Source: Citrus sinensis (taxonomy: Eukaryota > Streptophyta > Magnoliopsida > Sapindales > Rutaceae). From it: 64,000 bases of DNA. Made by a program: the position numbers and the translations under genes. Positions within the stretch are counted from its first letter, which is position 1. Each line of letters starts with the position of its first letter. Below are positions 35,500 through 47,968 of this stretch, piece after piece. The stretch is taken from contig NC_068563.1 of assembly GCF_022201045.2 (NCBI RefSeq), positions 22,355,001-22,419,000 of the forward strand. Direction: 5' to 3'. A model generated the notes under the pieces. The model made no database searches, was not told the DNA's origin, and saw only the letters and a program-made list of their open reading frames with translations.

Positions 35500-38400
35500 T
35501 TTACAACCAAGCTTTTTCGTGAAAAAATAAGTAACAAAATAATGGGATCATGTAGGTTAGTGGGTGAATCTTGTTTGACTGTAAATTATATTAAATATAA
35601 CTTAAAAGAACCTATTTTAATTTATATAAAAACAGACACACAAACTTCCCAATATATTTTCAAACTGAGATAGAATTCACTGACATTGGAGAGAAACAAT
35701 TGCATAGGCACTTGTTTGATTGGTTGCATACCAACTGTGAGTTAGCATACAACAGTCTGCATTTGCCAACTGACTAGTAATGTCAAGGAGTTTCATAGCA
35801 TTAATAGATTGGTTAATTACAAGAAAAACAAATCAGAATGCAATTTAGTGAACTTCGAGGAAGAGACACTAATTTGACTAATTGCTATCTTTGATAACGA
35901 ATCAAAGTGTGTTGTAAAGCTACATTTGGAGCAGATGCAGATTGAATCATTATACAGGATAGTTTGCATATGAAGTTTCTCTGCCCTTCTAGTGCTAGTT
36001 TTCCCTTTCGAGTGTCCCTTTAAAATCCAGATAAATGGGCGTGCAAAAATGAAAAGAGCCATTGCCGCTCCACCTTTGCACACTGATCAAACCCCAAACA
36101 CAAATTTTATTACAATCCCCAAATTGTTCCCATTCCATAGCCGGGGGGTTCTCATCTCTGGCAAGCTAAGGAAAGTTGTTGAACACTACATGATCAACTC
36201 TAGCACAAGTTTATCAGAAGCTCCATTCCGTCCCTTCTTCTTCCCATAGCCGGACCTTAACAACATTTAGAATACTCCATCTGTCAGTCGACCTCATAGA
36301 AAGTTATGTGATACAAGGAAGCTGAAGTAGGGCATCCTCATCAGGATCCACAAACTTATATGAAGATAGATAAATAAAAAGATTAACAATAACTAGAATT
36401 TGTTAAAATATTTAGGAGGTGAAACCAGTTACCTTACGACATATTTTAAAAGGATATACATTAAGGTGGTATATGATTTGGAGAAATGTAAAGAAATGAG
36501 AGGAAAGTACAAGAAAACAGAGAAAATGAGAGGAGGATATAAAGAAATTCTTTTATAATGTTTGGTTTATTATAAAATACTGGAGTTATATGAACTGATT
36601 AATTTTTTCTCTAAAAGCTCTTCTTTAATTAAGAATTTTATTATCTAAATAATTTTAAAAAATTATTTAATTAACCCTTTTTTTATTTCTCTTCTTAATT
36701 TCACAAATTCTCATTAATTCATTCAGATATATTAATTTAGCTGCAATAGTTGGTATCATAATTAAGAGGAATAAAAACCAACCAATTAGAAATGAACATA
36801 AGTAAGTTTTTATTAGCCATAAAATTTAATAAATATCAACAAATTAATTTTTACCAAATACAAAAGGAAAAAATATCAAGAAAAAAAACTTATATATATA
36901 AAGCATGAAATAGAGATCATGAAATATTATGAAAGGTGTAAAAAAAATGAATTCAAAGAGAGTGAAATTGAGTGTTCAGTTTCCAGGATATTAGAGTAGA
37001 GAGAGAATATACAATTGTAAGGTAGAGAGAGAAAGAGATTAGTGAAGGGTATTTTTGAGATTTTTAAATTTTAAATGTTTAACAATGAATTTATTTTTCA
37101 AATGGGTGTAGAGAGGAATTTGATAGTTTCAAATAGCCCCATCCCTTATAGAATATTAGATGGAAAATAAATTTCTTTTTTTTTATTTGACAATTTTTTG
37201 CTTTAGTAATAAATTTTCAAATGTTTATCATATAATTCAAAAAATTAAACAGTAAAATTATTTAATATATTACATAAATAACAAATAAACATTATTTTAA
37301 ATAATTTACTTACACTTATAATGAAATTTTATTTGAAATTTTTTTATTAACATAATTTTATTTTATAATTTATTTATTTAACCATTTTCAATAAATTTGT
37401 TTCCACATAAACTATAATATAAATAAAGTTAATTTATTACAATTTTAAAATTTTATTTAAAAAACCAGAAATAGGAAATGAAGTTGCAGCCGGCCACCAC
37501 CGACCATCACCGTACCCATCGTCGATCGTCTCATTTCAATCATAAATAGCATCAAAATAATCAAAAATTGACAATCTCCACAATGGAACAATTTATTTGG
37601 CCGAAAAAATTGATAATTGTCAGGATTTGTGGGAGTTGAAAAGTTTCCAAACTTTTTGAACCAGATTTGAACAAAACACATCCACTCTTTTTTTAATTAC
37701 CTCAATGACGACGTAATGATGTTGTTCGTTGTTTAGCGAGTCTTGGTACCAGCAGTGACATTCCACATGCCATCAGCGGCTACAGTGTCGACAATCCGGC
37801 AATGGTTCAACGGGAATCCAATGAACCGGTGAATTCATATTTCTATTTTTTCAAATTAGTTCAATAAATAAAATTATTTTATTATGTTGATTAAATCAAT
37901 ACTTACTTTAAATTTAATTAATATAACATTTAATAATCTATAGCATTAAACAAGTTAATGAAATATTAAAGGATAATTGAAAATTCTGGTTTTTAATAGA
38001 AGAAAAATTTAAACTCTTCACTCTTTAGTATATAATTTAAATTTTATATTATGACGGAGAAGTTGTTACTTTACGTTAAACGTAAGATATAATTTTTTCT
38101 ATAATAATAGGTCTTATTAAAATTTATTTTTTAAATGTGTGAGAAAATTATACATTACGTTAAACGTGAGGTAGGCGACTCTTATTATAAATATTTAATT
38201 ATAATAAAAATTAAATTCTTAAAATCACTTTCCTAACTCCCACCGCTCTTTTGCAACCAAACAACACTCAAAAGGATATATATTGGAGCTTGTCATAATC
38301 AAGCATAGACACGAACAACCGAAAACGCGAGGAACACGTGGAAGAGAATGAGTGGTTTTCAAGATATTAAATGGATATGAAACGCTTGGCTGCAATTTAT

Positions 38401-38526
38401 CCATCCAATTTCAGTGGTGCACTTAGCATATTCTTTTATTTATACAATATATATTTCTATTTCTCCCCCTACTTATGATCAATTTCTGCTTCTTTGATTA
38501 ACCTGCAGGGCAAAAAACAAAAAAAA
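35500..38526. other. Gene-free region upstream of PsbW
   Basis: About 35690-36300 has more balanced composition and an open frame on each strand (35992-36249 plus, 35817-36083 minus), but I recognise no protein. 36470-38280 is AT-rich repeat-like DNA holding two GC-richer islands at about 37487-37535 and 37725-37840. The latter region ends near CAACCAAACAAC (38257), a possible decayed PIF/Harbinger end. The last 250 bp is the likely PsbW promoter. Confidence 0.4.
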
Positions 38527-39508
38527 ATGGCATCAATTTCATCAACCAACTTTCCTGCATTGCTCCCAAGATCAGGTTTTGTGCCCAAGGGCTTAACTCA
38601 CGCATCACCAGTCTGTGGTAAGCTAGCTCTCTAATTCTATGATCACTGTATATATTTTATATTTAGGCTGCTTTTCTTCAAAGTGATGTTTAATACCCAA
38701 AGTACTTTTATTTTCTTCAAATTTGGTCATATATATGATGATATACCACACACACAACTTTGTGGAGGCCTAAGTTGACCAAAAAAGAAAAAAGAAGGTA
38801 AATTAAGGGATTGAACTGAAACTTTATCATTTTCTATTTTTTTTTATGTTAAAACCTATTCAAATTTATGGTTTCTTCACTGTAGTCCTACGAGAACTCG
38901 CCATTGGTCCTGCCAATTTTACTGATTTTATCTTATAGTTTAATTAAGTTTATATTTTCTGCATCATGACCTTCTTCAAACCGAAATTCTGGTTCCATCA
39001 TTGCTATGTGTTGAATCAATTTGTAGCTAAATATATGGTAAATTAAATTCTTTGTTTAATTTCAAACTTGCATTTTTCTGCATGATTATAGAAAATTTTA
39101 GCAAAAATAAAAGTCCTAATTGAAATTTAAGTCAGTTGAACCGAAGTTCTACTTCTACCATCTAATGAATATCATGGCTTTGTAGGCCTGCCTGCAATGG
39201 CAACAACAAGGGGACGTGTGAGATGCAGCTTAGATGAAAAGGCACCAGCTGCTGCCAGCAGCAAGAGCTCAAGAGCAAGCATGGTTGCATCACTTATGGC
39301 AGCCGCCGCAGCCTTGAGTACGGCCGCAGGGTCAGCCATGGCGTTGGTGGATGAGAGAATGACCACAGAAGGAACAGGGCTTCCATTTGGACTAAGCAAC
39401 AACACTCTTGGGTGGATTCTCTTTGGTGTGTTTGGATTGATTTGGGCTCTCTATTTTATTTACACTGGCGATCTTGAAGAAGATGAAGAGTCTGGCTTGT
39501 CCCTTTGA
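38527..39508 (+). CDS. PSBW: Photosystem II reaction center W protein, chloroplastic
   Basis: Two exons, 38527-38617 and 39186-39508, with a GT-AG intron of 568 bp, joining to 137 residues. Residues 1-83 form a bipartite import signal: a Ser-rich chloroplast transit peptide, then an Ala-rich hydrophobic thylakoid-transfer segment ending SAMA. The mature protein, about 54 residues from [15 protein letters not shown], has one membrane span ([20 protein letters not shown], 104-123) and an acidic stromal tail ([12 protein letters not shown]). PsbW is a nuclear-encoded low-mass subunit that stabilises photosystem II supercomplexes in the thylakoid. Length and mature sequence fit the plant family well. 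A downstream ATG in exon 2 (MATTRG) would lose the transit peptide start, so the exon 1 start is preferred. Confidence 0.95.
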
Positions 39509-39825
39509 ATTAAGGGTTATTTAAACTTAGCTTGTTGAATTAATTAATGCCCTCTTGGTAAAGAACTGGAAACCTTTAAATCAACCAAAGAAAAGCTTTT
39601 GGCTCTTGAATTTTGTGTATGTTTAGATGTTTGGTGTATCTTTATTTGTTCAATCATTCTTTTTTTTTTTCAATCTATTTGGCTCAATCCCACAGCTATA
39701 TATTATTTTGTTAATTCATCCTAGATGAGGTGATACAGTCATTCAGAAACTATGAGAAAGCATTCACCACTTGTAGGAGTCATATACATAACATGCCACT
39801 CTCATTTGATGAAATGATGATCAAG

Positions 39826-42463
39826 ATTTTTATTTTTTTTATTTTTATGAGAAAGTAAATCTTTCCATAGGTTAAAACTGGAGAAAAACATCAACAGTGG
39901 AAACTGGAAAATTTCCTATCCAAAAGACAGGATCTTCACGATCTGGAGCTACCTCTGCCAAGTTATGAGCAATGACATTACACCTTCTTGGAACAAATTG
40001 TATGGTTGCCGTGCTCTGGCCTTTTAAACAATCCTGAATTTCTTCTATGTTCCGAGATATTTCGGCTAAGCTGTTCTTTCTTTTCAGAACAAGCTCCACA
40101 ACTTCTTTAGAGTCTGATTCAATAACAAAATGGACACAATTTGCTTCCCTCGCTACTTGGATGCCAGGAAGCACAGCTTCAGCCTCCATGTCTGCAACAT
40201 TTCCTTTAAGAGTAGTTCTCTGAGCTGCTGCAGCTACAATTTCCCCACTTGAATCTCTGACCACTGCTCCAAGTCCTCCCCATTGCTTTGATAAATTTGT
40301 AGCCGCATCTACATTTACTTTAAACCAACCAGGTGGAGGGGCCTTCCAATCTTGCTGCCCATTTTGCTGATGCCCAGCAGAAACATTATTTTTCACCGAT
40401 TTTATCCTCCTATATGACTCCACAATGGCTACTGCTCTTGTAGCTGAACCCAGAGGATCCTCCTTCTTGTCTTCAATGACGAAACAATTGCTCGAGTACC
40501 ATATTGCCTAGCAAACTGCAATTATTTGTTCTATGTCTTTCTTCCTTCTCTTCATAGCTAACTCTTGCAGCACACTCAACATATCCTGATGAGCCATCAG
40601 CTTAATCTCCTCATAGAATTTTGTCATCTTCCAGACCTTTCAAGCAAACTTACACTCCACCAGAGCATGGAACACATCTTCACTCATACTACAGCATCTC
40701 TGGCATACCGGATCCCCTACAATTTTCCTCTTCCATAGATTTTCCACCGTTGGTGACATATTTTGAGCAGCCCTCCATATAAAAATCTTCACCTTCTCTG
40801 GAATGTCATTTGCCCAAATTACCTTCCACATTGTTTTGGAGCTGTCTGAGCAGCTTGGCTTATCTGGGAATTTTAGGTTCACGGCCAACTTGTACCCACT
40901 CTTGACAGAATAAATTCCATGTTTATCAAAGTGCCATACCAGCTTATCTGGTCTTGGAGTTTTTGGCAATGGAGTTCTCGATATTCTTTCTGCAGCCTCC
41001 TTTGAAAAAGACTGTACAATCAAATCTTCCCTCCACTTGTTGCTCTCGTCAATCAACTCAGCCACCACCGCCTCCATTGGTAAGCTGGGCTGTGAGTTTG
41101 CTCTAGGTATCTCAAAATTTTTTACCCAATTGTTGCCAGAAATTTTCACATGTTTCCCATTTCCTATCCTCCATCTTAGGCCTTTATGCAACACTTGCCT
41201 ACCCCACAAAATACTCCTCCACACAAACGATGGATTGGACCCCAACTTTACTTCCATAAAGCTAGAGTGCTTGAAATATTTTGCCTTCAAAATCTGGGCC
41301 ATTAATGAATCAGGATTATGCAGGATTCTCCACCCCTGCTTTGCAATGAGGGCTTGGTTGAAGCATGAAAAATCTCTGAAGCCTATTCCCCCTCTTATCT
41401 TGGCATGGCATAGTCTTTCCCATCTAGCCCAATGTATGCTTCTGTGAGTATCAGAGGATCCCCACCAAAATCTTGAAATGGCTTTCTCAATATCCTCGCA
41501 AAGGCCTTGGGGGATTTTGAAAACACTCATTGCATAAGCTGCGATTGCTTGCACGACAGCTTTGATTAACACTTCTTTGCCACCGCAGGAAAAATTCTTG
41601 CTTTGCCAGCTGGAAAGCTTGCTTAAAACCCTTAACTTTATCTCATTAAAGAAATTAATCTTCCTTCTCCCCACCATAGATGGAAGGCCAAGGTATTTCT
41701 CATGTTTTGTAACCACATTCAGCCCAAAAATATTCTTGTATTCCTCCCTTTGAATCTGACTTATACTAGAACTGAAGAACATAGAAGATTTTTCGAAGTT
41801 AAAGACCTGTCCCGAAGCTGCTGCATAGCAATAAAAAATGCCCTTCAAATTTCTACAATCATTGCTGGACGCCCTTGCAAACACCAAACTATCATCAGCA
41901 AATAAGAGGTGTGTGGCTGATAAGCTCCTGTTGAAATTCAACCCCTGGATGAGACTTTGCTTTTCTGCCTGCACCAACAAATTTGAGAGCACCTCTGCAC
42001 ATATAATGAAAATGTAAGGTGAGAGAGGACATCCCTGCCTTAAACCTCGTTGTGGGATGATCAATCCTTTTGGCACTCTATTGATTAGAACTGAGAAACT
42101 AGCTGCAGATATGCAATTCATGACCAAGCTCACCCATTTTTCAGAAAACCCCAACTTTTGTATTGGGTGCTTTACAAAATTCCATTATATCCTATCATAT
42201 GCTTTACTAATGTCAAGATTTAAAGCAACCAGCCCCCTCTTTTTACTTCTGCTCTGCCTTATTTTATTCAAACACTCATATCCAATAATTATATTATCAG
42301 TGATGAGTCTACCGGGAACAAAAGCACTTTGGGTGGGGAAGATGATATCATTTAAAATCCTTTTGAGTCTATTAGCCATTGTTTTCGCAATGATTCTATA
42401 TATTACATTACAAAGGTTAATAGGCCTAAACTCAGTCACTTTTTTATTTTTAACTTGCGATTA
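39826..42463 (-). mobile_element. 5'-truncated LINE (non-LTR retrotransposon)
   Basis: The minus strand reads the second half of a plant L1-type ORF2 in one continuous frame. Reverse transcriptase has FRPINLCNVIYRIIAKTMAN near the 5' end, GLRQGCPLSPYIF and the catalytic FADDSLVF. A zinc-binding region (zf-RVT, CQRCC..EDVFHALVEC) follows, then RNase H starting WKAPPPGWFKVNVDAA and ending DREDPVFW near 39905. The frame has three in-frame stops: before WNFVKHP (42170 region), after VECKFA (40637-40639) and after IIAVC (near 40507). There is no frameshift. The endonuclease and ORF1 are absent: the element stops at about 42463. An A-rich tail lies at 39826-39842. No target duplication found. Confidence 0.9.
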
Positions 42464-42828
42464 ATGCATATTGAAATTGCTCTACTTAGTGAGAAAGTCT
42501 CAGACATTCTTAATAAACTTTTCATCGCATATGTATCTTTTAATCAGTCATGTAATATAAATATACATTTACGAGAAATTAGCATATGAGAAAGCGCATG
42601 CATATTGGAAGTACTCAAAAGTTTATCACAGAAGGACTTTAGTAGAGAACTACACTGTAATTAAAGGTCCATGCACGCAGTCTTTGCATGAACAATACAT
42701 TCATGATCACAAATTATTGTGAATTCTTATTCTATAATCATAAGGTTGATTTATATATGATCAACACACCATAATTATTATTCTTATTATGTTGGTTTTT
42801 TTTTTTTTTTTTTTAATATTCAAATGTT

Positions 42829-43352
42829 TCAATCTCCGCAGTTAACAAACTGGTAATTCACCATGAGGTGACCTTGAGCATTGCCTTTTCCATCAGTATC
42901 CAGCTTCCGGAAAACACCGACATCCAAATCTAGACCGCCATTGCTGCACTGATCAACAATTCTCACCGTTGCTTGAGCTCCTGTCCCTCTATTAGTCACC
43001 TGCATGCACAAGAGATTTCAATGAGCCCATCTAATTTCTCCCTAAGTAAACATATAAAGTGAATTAAAAATGGTAGTATGCTTATGTTACGCACCCTTAA
43101 GCACTTGCCACAAGCAGCTTGTCCACGAGGTCCAACAGGGCCACAGAAGGCAGTCCATCCATACTTCCGACGCCAAGCCAAGGGCTTGTTTGCATCCCAA
43201 GTTGAGCAATAAGCACTTGCAGCATTCAAGTCCCATCCAATTCTTTCAGGATTGTATAAGTGATAAGTTGCCCTCACATTAGAAGCACTCTGGGCTGCAG
43301 CAATAGCAAGTGAACAAAGAAACAACAGCAAGCATAGGCTTAATTTACCCAT
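42829..43352 (-). CDS. PR4: PR-4 protein, barwin domain only (copy 1)
   Basis: Two exons, 43352-43095 and 42999-42829, join to 142 residues. A signal peptide (about 1-20, [20 protein letters not shown]) leads straight into the barwin domain ([20 protein letters not shown]... to [10 protein letters not shown]). Six barwin cysteines are visible, in YCSTWD, FCGP, ACGKC (two), DQC and VNC. PR-4 proteins are secreted or vacuolar wound- and pathogen-induced proteins; several have RNase and antifungal activity. Both candidate catalytic histidines (YH near the start, QGH near the end) are kept. Compared with the copy at 50-51 kb, the hevein domain and linker, 51 codons, are missing cleanly after AAAQ. 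The intron donor is GTGCGT. Confidence 0.92.
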
Positions 43353-43404
43353 TTTTCTCTTGTGTAGTGTTTTGGTTGATTAATTGCAAAGAGTTGTGTT
43401 GGAA

Positions 43405-43410
43405 TTTATA
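43405..43410 (-). promoter_or_regulatory. TATA box of PR-4 copy 1
   Basis: TATAAA in the context CCCTATAAATTCCAAC on the gene strand, 53 bp before the ATG. The same context recurs before copies 2 and 3, so core promoters were duplicated with the genes. Confidence 0.65.
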
Positions 43411-43419
43411 GGGCCAGAG

Positions 43420-44690
43420 AATTGAGAAAGATGGTGTTTTGGTTGACTAAAATACCAAAGTGTTGAATGGATAAAGCATGATCACAGGGTAAGTCCTCAC
43501 CTTTACTTCAAGTCTTCTCTAAGCCGTCTCTATATTTGAAAATTTTAGATGGGTGCATAAATATTAGACAGATAAGTTCGTCGTACAAATATTTTTTTTC
43601 TTTTTTTTATCAACATTTTTTTTCTTTAATCGGAGTATTAAAAGAGGAAATATATTGAGTCTCTAAATTTAATATAACACGCATAAAACATGCACGAACT
43701 TGAATTAACACTCTTAAGTATGTGGCGAGAAAGAATATAAGATTGTGACATTAGTTTGTAAATGTAGTATTATTATTCATTTTAAATTAATAATGTTTTA
43801 TTATTCTTTCTCCATATCGAAGTCTATGAAAAAAATAAACAAATAAAAGAGAGATATTGGGAAAATGGGTAAGAGAAAGTTGCTGGTCAAATTGGGCGAC
43901 CGAATTGTGTCATCATGATTCAGCTTCTGGTGGTCCTAAAATGTGCCTCATCCCTGGCTAATTCTTATCTGAAGAACTATGTAATAATTATCATTGAGTA
44001 CTGATTGGATAACCTTTTAAACGTGGGTTGGTAAGAAATATTTGTTGGTTCCTTTTTAGATTAAACAGAGAAACTAAAATCTCATTTGTAATTATTATTG
44101 CGAATAGAATAAATTAATTAAAGAGTTATGTATGATAAATTTTGTATTACACCCACCACTTCGACGAGCTCGAAGGAGTCACATAGAGGGTCAGTTAGAA
44201 TGTTCGAAAAATCTAACTATTTGATCATGCAATAGTTGAAAGAGTTTATTAAAAAGCCAAAGGAAAGGAAATAATTTGTATTCATCATTTACCGTCTATT
44301 TTACAATAATATAAATACACAAGCTATTGTAACAATTACAAGAGGAAGTCCGACGAAAATAAATGAAAGAGGCTAATAGTTGTCTGATAGGAGAAAAATA
44401 AATGAAGGAGGATAGTAGTTGTCTGATGAGGTTAGTGTCAATTATTATGTCTATTTTAAAAATCATCGTTGCATGTCAAAAGTCATCATTGCATGTCATC
44501 ATTGCATTTTTACACGTGCTTTGTAATTTTTATGCTTGCCTGCCAATAGATTTATTGACAACATTGCTTCCAATTCCTGTAATCGTTGGTGCAAATATCA
44601 CATTATTACAAATTAATAATAAGTACTTAATTTCATTCTCATATTGACTTAAACTGTATTGTGTCCGGCCTTTCATAACATTGAAATAAT
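43420..44690. other. PR-4 copy 1 upstream flank
   Basis: No gene. The blocks at about 43865-43990 (TGCTGGTCAAATTGGGC...) and 44205-44240 (TCATGCAATAGTTGAA) are shared with the upstream flanks of the other PR-4 copies (51495-51600, 48395-48435, 51700-51740), marking the extent of the tandem duplication. Confidence 0.55.
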
Positions 44691-45257
44691 GGAACTATTT
44701 GCGCCCCTCTAATACTCTTTCGAACCCCTTTACTAGATAACCCATTAATAACTTTAATAATGAATAATTCCGTAATCGCACCCCTTCGCCACAAATCCCC
44801 CTAACCCCTTCGTTTTTCTTGGTAAAACCTGCGTGTTAATCTATCTCTGTTACGTACATTCTAGTTGATTTGGTAGGAGAATATATGACTATATATATTA
44901 TGACAATTGATGTTTACCACTGTTTATCCAAGGGTTTCAAAAATCTGTCTTTTTCGAACTTTTTTTAAAAGAAGGGGAAAAAAGACAGATGGGTTATTTT
45001 ATTAGTTGAAACTCCAAATAATTTTTCTGGGGTTGAAAGAGTTTAAATTCAACTACGACTCTGCACGTATGATTGTGTTTAAACTAATATGTCCATTTAC
45101 AAAGGTGATTCGCAAAGAAAAAGTTAAAATTCTTGGGGTTTTTAATTTGAACTGGATTACTGAATGTATTGTTACGCAAGTTGATTTGACGATTCAAATA
45201 TTAATAAAAGAATTATTAGTGGTTTTAATAGATTTTTAGAGGGGTGCCAATAGCACC
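44691..45257. mobile_element. Candidate foldback element
   Basis: The left end GGAACTATTTGCGCCCCTCT is mirrored on the right by AGAGGGGTGCCAATAGCACC. The interior is non-coding and AT-rich, and open frames in it show no domain. No target duplication was found, so the boundaries are provisional. Confidence 0.45.
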
Positions 45258-45862
45258 ACTGACAGTTAATGATTCTGATATTTCCCTGAAAGATTTCACG
45301 AGTTCAAAACGACGTGCAGCTATTAAGGATTTAGCAATAGCTCTACACAATTATCAATTATTTATTGTTATTTATACCTTTCAATTAGGAGAAATTTTAC
45401 AATGCGTTAGAATTAATACAATTAATTAATATATGTATGACATGTGTATTTATATAGAGTTTTTCAAAATAAATAAACACACGTTATATTTATTAGTTGT
45501 ATAATTGATATGATATTTCTAATATATTCTAAAATTTCTCATCAATCAATCATATAATAATAAATGTACGCGTACTGACAACTTAGCAAATGAGAGATTA
45601 TACATCGAGAACACTTAATAACATTTCCCACAACGATTTTGGTGGAGAACTACAATATAATTAATGATCCATGCAATATGTCCCTGCGTGAATGATACAA
45701 TCATGTATTTGTCAAAATTAACTCATTGTGAATTCTTATTCTTTCGTCATAAAGTTGGCTTGTGCCTTGTAAATAATTAATCAACACTCTTATTATTCAA
45801 GAAAAACTTCCACAATTATTGTACTTACAATGTTGGTCTATTTGATATATAACACAGCTTCA

Positions 45863-46385
45863 TCAATCTCCACAGTTAACAAACTGGTAGTTCACTATAA
45901 GCTGGTTTTGAGAATTGCCTCTTCCAACCAGCTGCCGGAAAACACTGGCATCCAAATCTAGACCTCCATTGCTGCACTGATCAACAATTCTCACTGTTAC
46001 TTGAGCTCCTGTCCCGCTATTAGTCACCTGCATGCACAAAAAATTTTCAATAAGGCCATCTAATTTGCATCTTCAAGCAACCATATATAAAGTGAATTTA
46101 AAAAGGATAGTATCTAATATCTCACGCCCGTAAGCACTTGCCACAAGCTGCTTGTCCACGAGGTCCAACAGGGCCACAGAAGGCAGTCCATCCATATTTG
46201 CGACGCCAGGCCAAGGGCTTGTTTGCATCCCACGTTGAGCAATAAGCACCTACAGCATTCAAGTCCCATCCATGTTGTTCAGGATTGTAGGAGTGGGAAG
46301 TTGCTCTCACATTAGAAGCACTCTGGGCAGCGGCAATGGCAAGTGAACAAAGAAACAGCAGCGCACATAGGCTTAATTTACCCAT
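45863..46385 (-). CDS. PR4: PR-4 protein, barwin domain only (copy 2), with altered splice donor
   Basis: Two exons by homology, 46385-46128 and 46027-45863, give 140 residues. A 20-residue signal peptide is followed by the barwin domain ([20 protein letters not shown]... to [10 protein letters not shown]), with no hevein domain. The six cysteines are kept. The donor at the conserved place is GC (46127-46126) where copies 1 and 3 have GT. A GT two bases further in, combined with a later AG in exon 2, could instead give a frame lacking VTNS. The terminal QGHL found in the other copies is QNQL here, so one of two histidines linked with PR-4 RNase activity is lost. Signal, start and flanks match copy 1. 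Expression and activity are uncertain. Confidence 0.8.
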
Positions 46386-46426
46386 TTTGTGTGTAGTGCT
46401 TTGGTCAATTGCCAGTTGTGTTGGAA

Positions 46427-46432
46427 TTTATA
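46427..46432 (-). promoter_or_regulatory. TATA box of PR-4 copy 2
   Basis: TATAAA within CCCTATAAATTCCAAC on the gene strand, 42 bp before the ATG; identical context to copy 1. Confidence 0.65.
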
Positions 46433-46449
46433 GGGCCGGAGAAAGATAG

Positions 46450-47160
46450 TGTTTTGGTTTATTAAAATATATGGCAATATCCGAAATGGAAAAAGCATTA
46501 CCCGATATGTCTCGCCTTGACATGACCTCATGCCTTTATTATCATAATTTCTAGATTTGTTGGACTTTCGAGCATTCTAGATGGATACGTAATATGAGAG
46601 AGATAGATTTGTTGTACCAATTAATTTGGCAGATCATATATATAGTTGTCATGTGTGGGAGTGACATTTTTGGGACGAGTACATGATGTGTCATAAATAA
46701 CTGTAGTTAGTAATTTTTTTATAATATTTAAGTGAATTTGCTGTATTATCTCTTAATCGAATTAATGAATAATAACTTATTATTTGAAATAAAATTTTAG
46801 AATAAATAGCAATATTCTTTGGGATTATTATACGATTATTCCATACGATTTATAAGGATGGCAAAATCCAATTTCAAGAAGCAACAAGTATTATTGAAAA
46901 CATACTTTACAGAAGCCAAGCATAAACATATCACTTGGATTTAGTTATAAATTAGGTAATTATTAACTTATACAATAAGTGGGTCATATAGGAAAATAAG
47001 AACTTTTTTTTATAAAATCATTATTTTATAAATTTATCAAACTATTAATTTACCATTGTTGTTCCCAAGTGACTGAGAAAAACTATTATTTAATTAAAAT
47101 TATCAATATACTTATTGGGTATTAATTCACCGTAATTGCACATGACCAAGACGATTGGAC
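46450..47160. other. PR-4 copy 2 upstream flank, no gene seen
   Basis: AT-rich. The first 200 bp resembles the upstream flank of copy 1 (phrases around CTAGATGGATACGTAAT and GTTGTACCAATTAATT have counterparts at about 43545-43590). The rest shows nothing recognisable. Confidence 0.4.
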
Positions 47161-47191
47161 ACTTATTAGATAAAGACAAAATTAATAAAGT

Positions 47192-47920
47192 GGGTGGTGA
47201 TATTTCTACCCCACAAATTCTATAAATCCACTCCATTTTTAGAAAAAAATTATAAAATTTCTCATTATTTTTAAAAATTTCAAATAAAGAAGAATTATGA
47301 AGAATTAGTCAATTAAATATATCTTAATTTATTTTGATGTGACTTATATTTTTTTTTATTATATTTGACTAATAAGATCGCTTTAACCTAAATTTAAATT
47401 GATTATTTTACCCTTAAAGGATAAAAATACCAGAAATTGAATTTAACTTCAACAATTTTTTAATTTTGTTCAAAATGCATTATTTCTAAATAGTTAATTC
47501 TACTTTATTAGTATCATTATTAATTTTTAATTAAACTAACATAATGTCTTTATGAGAAAATACTCATTAAATTATTAGGCTATCAAATTTATTCCATTTA
47601 CATGTAAAATATTGAAAATTATTAGAGTTCATTTAAGAAGTTAGATTATAAGTCACAAAATTAAGTACCTAAAGTATTAGGTACAAGAACACATTTTTTT
47701 TTTCCAGGCAAGTGGGTCATTTTATGTCATAAAGTAAAATAATTAAATAGAACTTATATTAAAGCTACTTTGATAGTAAGAAAAGAACTAAGAAAAAAAA
47801 TAAGAATGATTTAATTGATTAATTACATAAATTTTTTTATTGATTTGTATTTATTAGAAAAAAATATGTACTTATTGTAAATATTTTTTAGAAGTGGGGT
47901 GGGTTTACACAAATAATGTG
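47192..47920. mobile_element. Mutator-like MITE, copy 2 of the dispersed pair, right end lost
   Basis: Homologous along its length to 32944-33692, in the same orientation. The left terminus (GGGTGGTGATATTTCTACC) is present. On the right the match ends after GTGGGGTGGGTTTACAC, so the terminal repeat is missing. Instead, a 30-bp stretch identical to the left flank (47163-47192) reappears at 47924-47953, which suggests a rearrangement or copy-back repair. Confidence 0.7.
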
Positions 47921-47968
47921 TATTTATTAGATAAAGACAAAATTAATAAAGTGAATGAATTTCTTTTA

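Noticed and set aside
40640-42439. Large minus-strand frames that could pass for a host gene
   Set aside because: Reverse transcriptase, zf-RVT and RNase H motifs in one frame identify a LINE.
44402-45429. Three short plus-strand frames
   Set aside because: Low-complexity hydrophobic or AT-driven frames inside or next to a foldback element; no domain or splice support.
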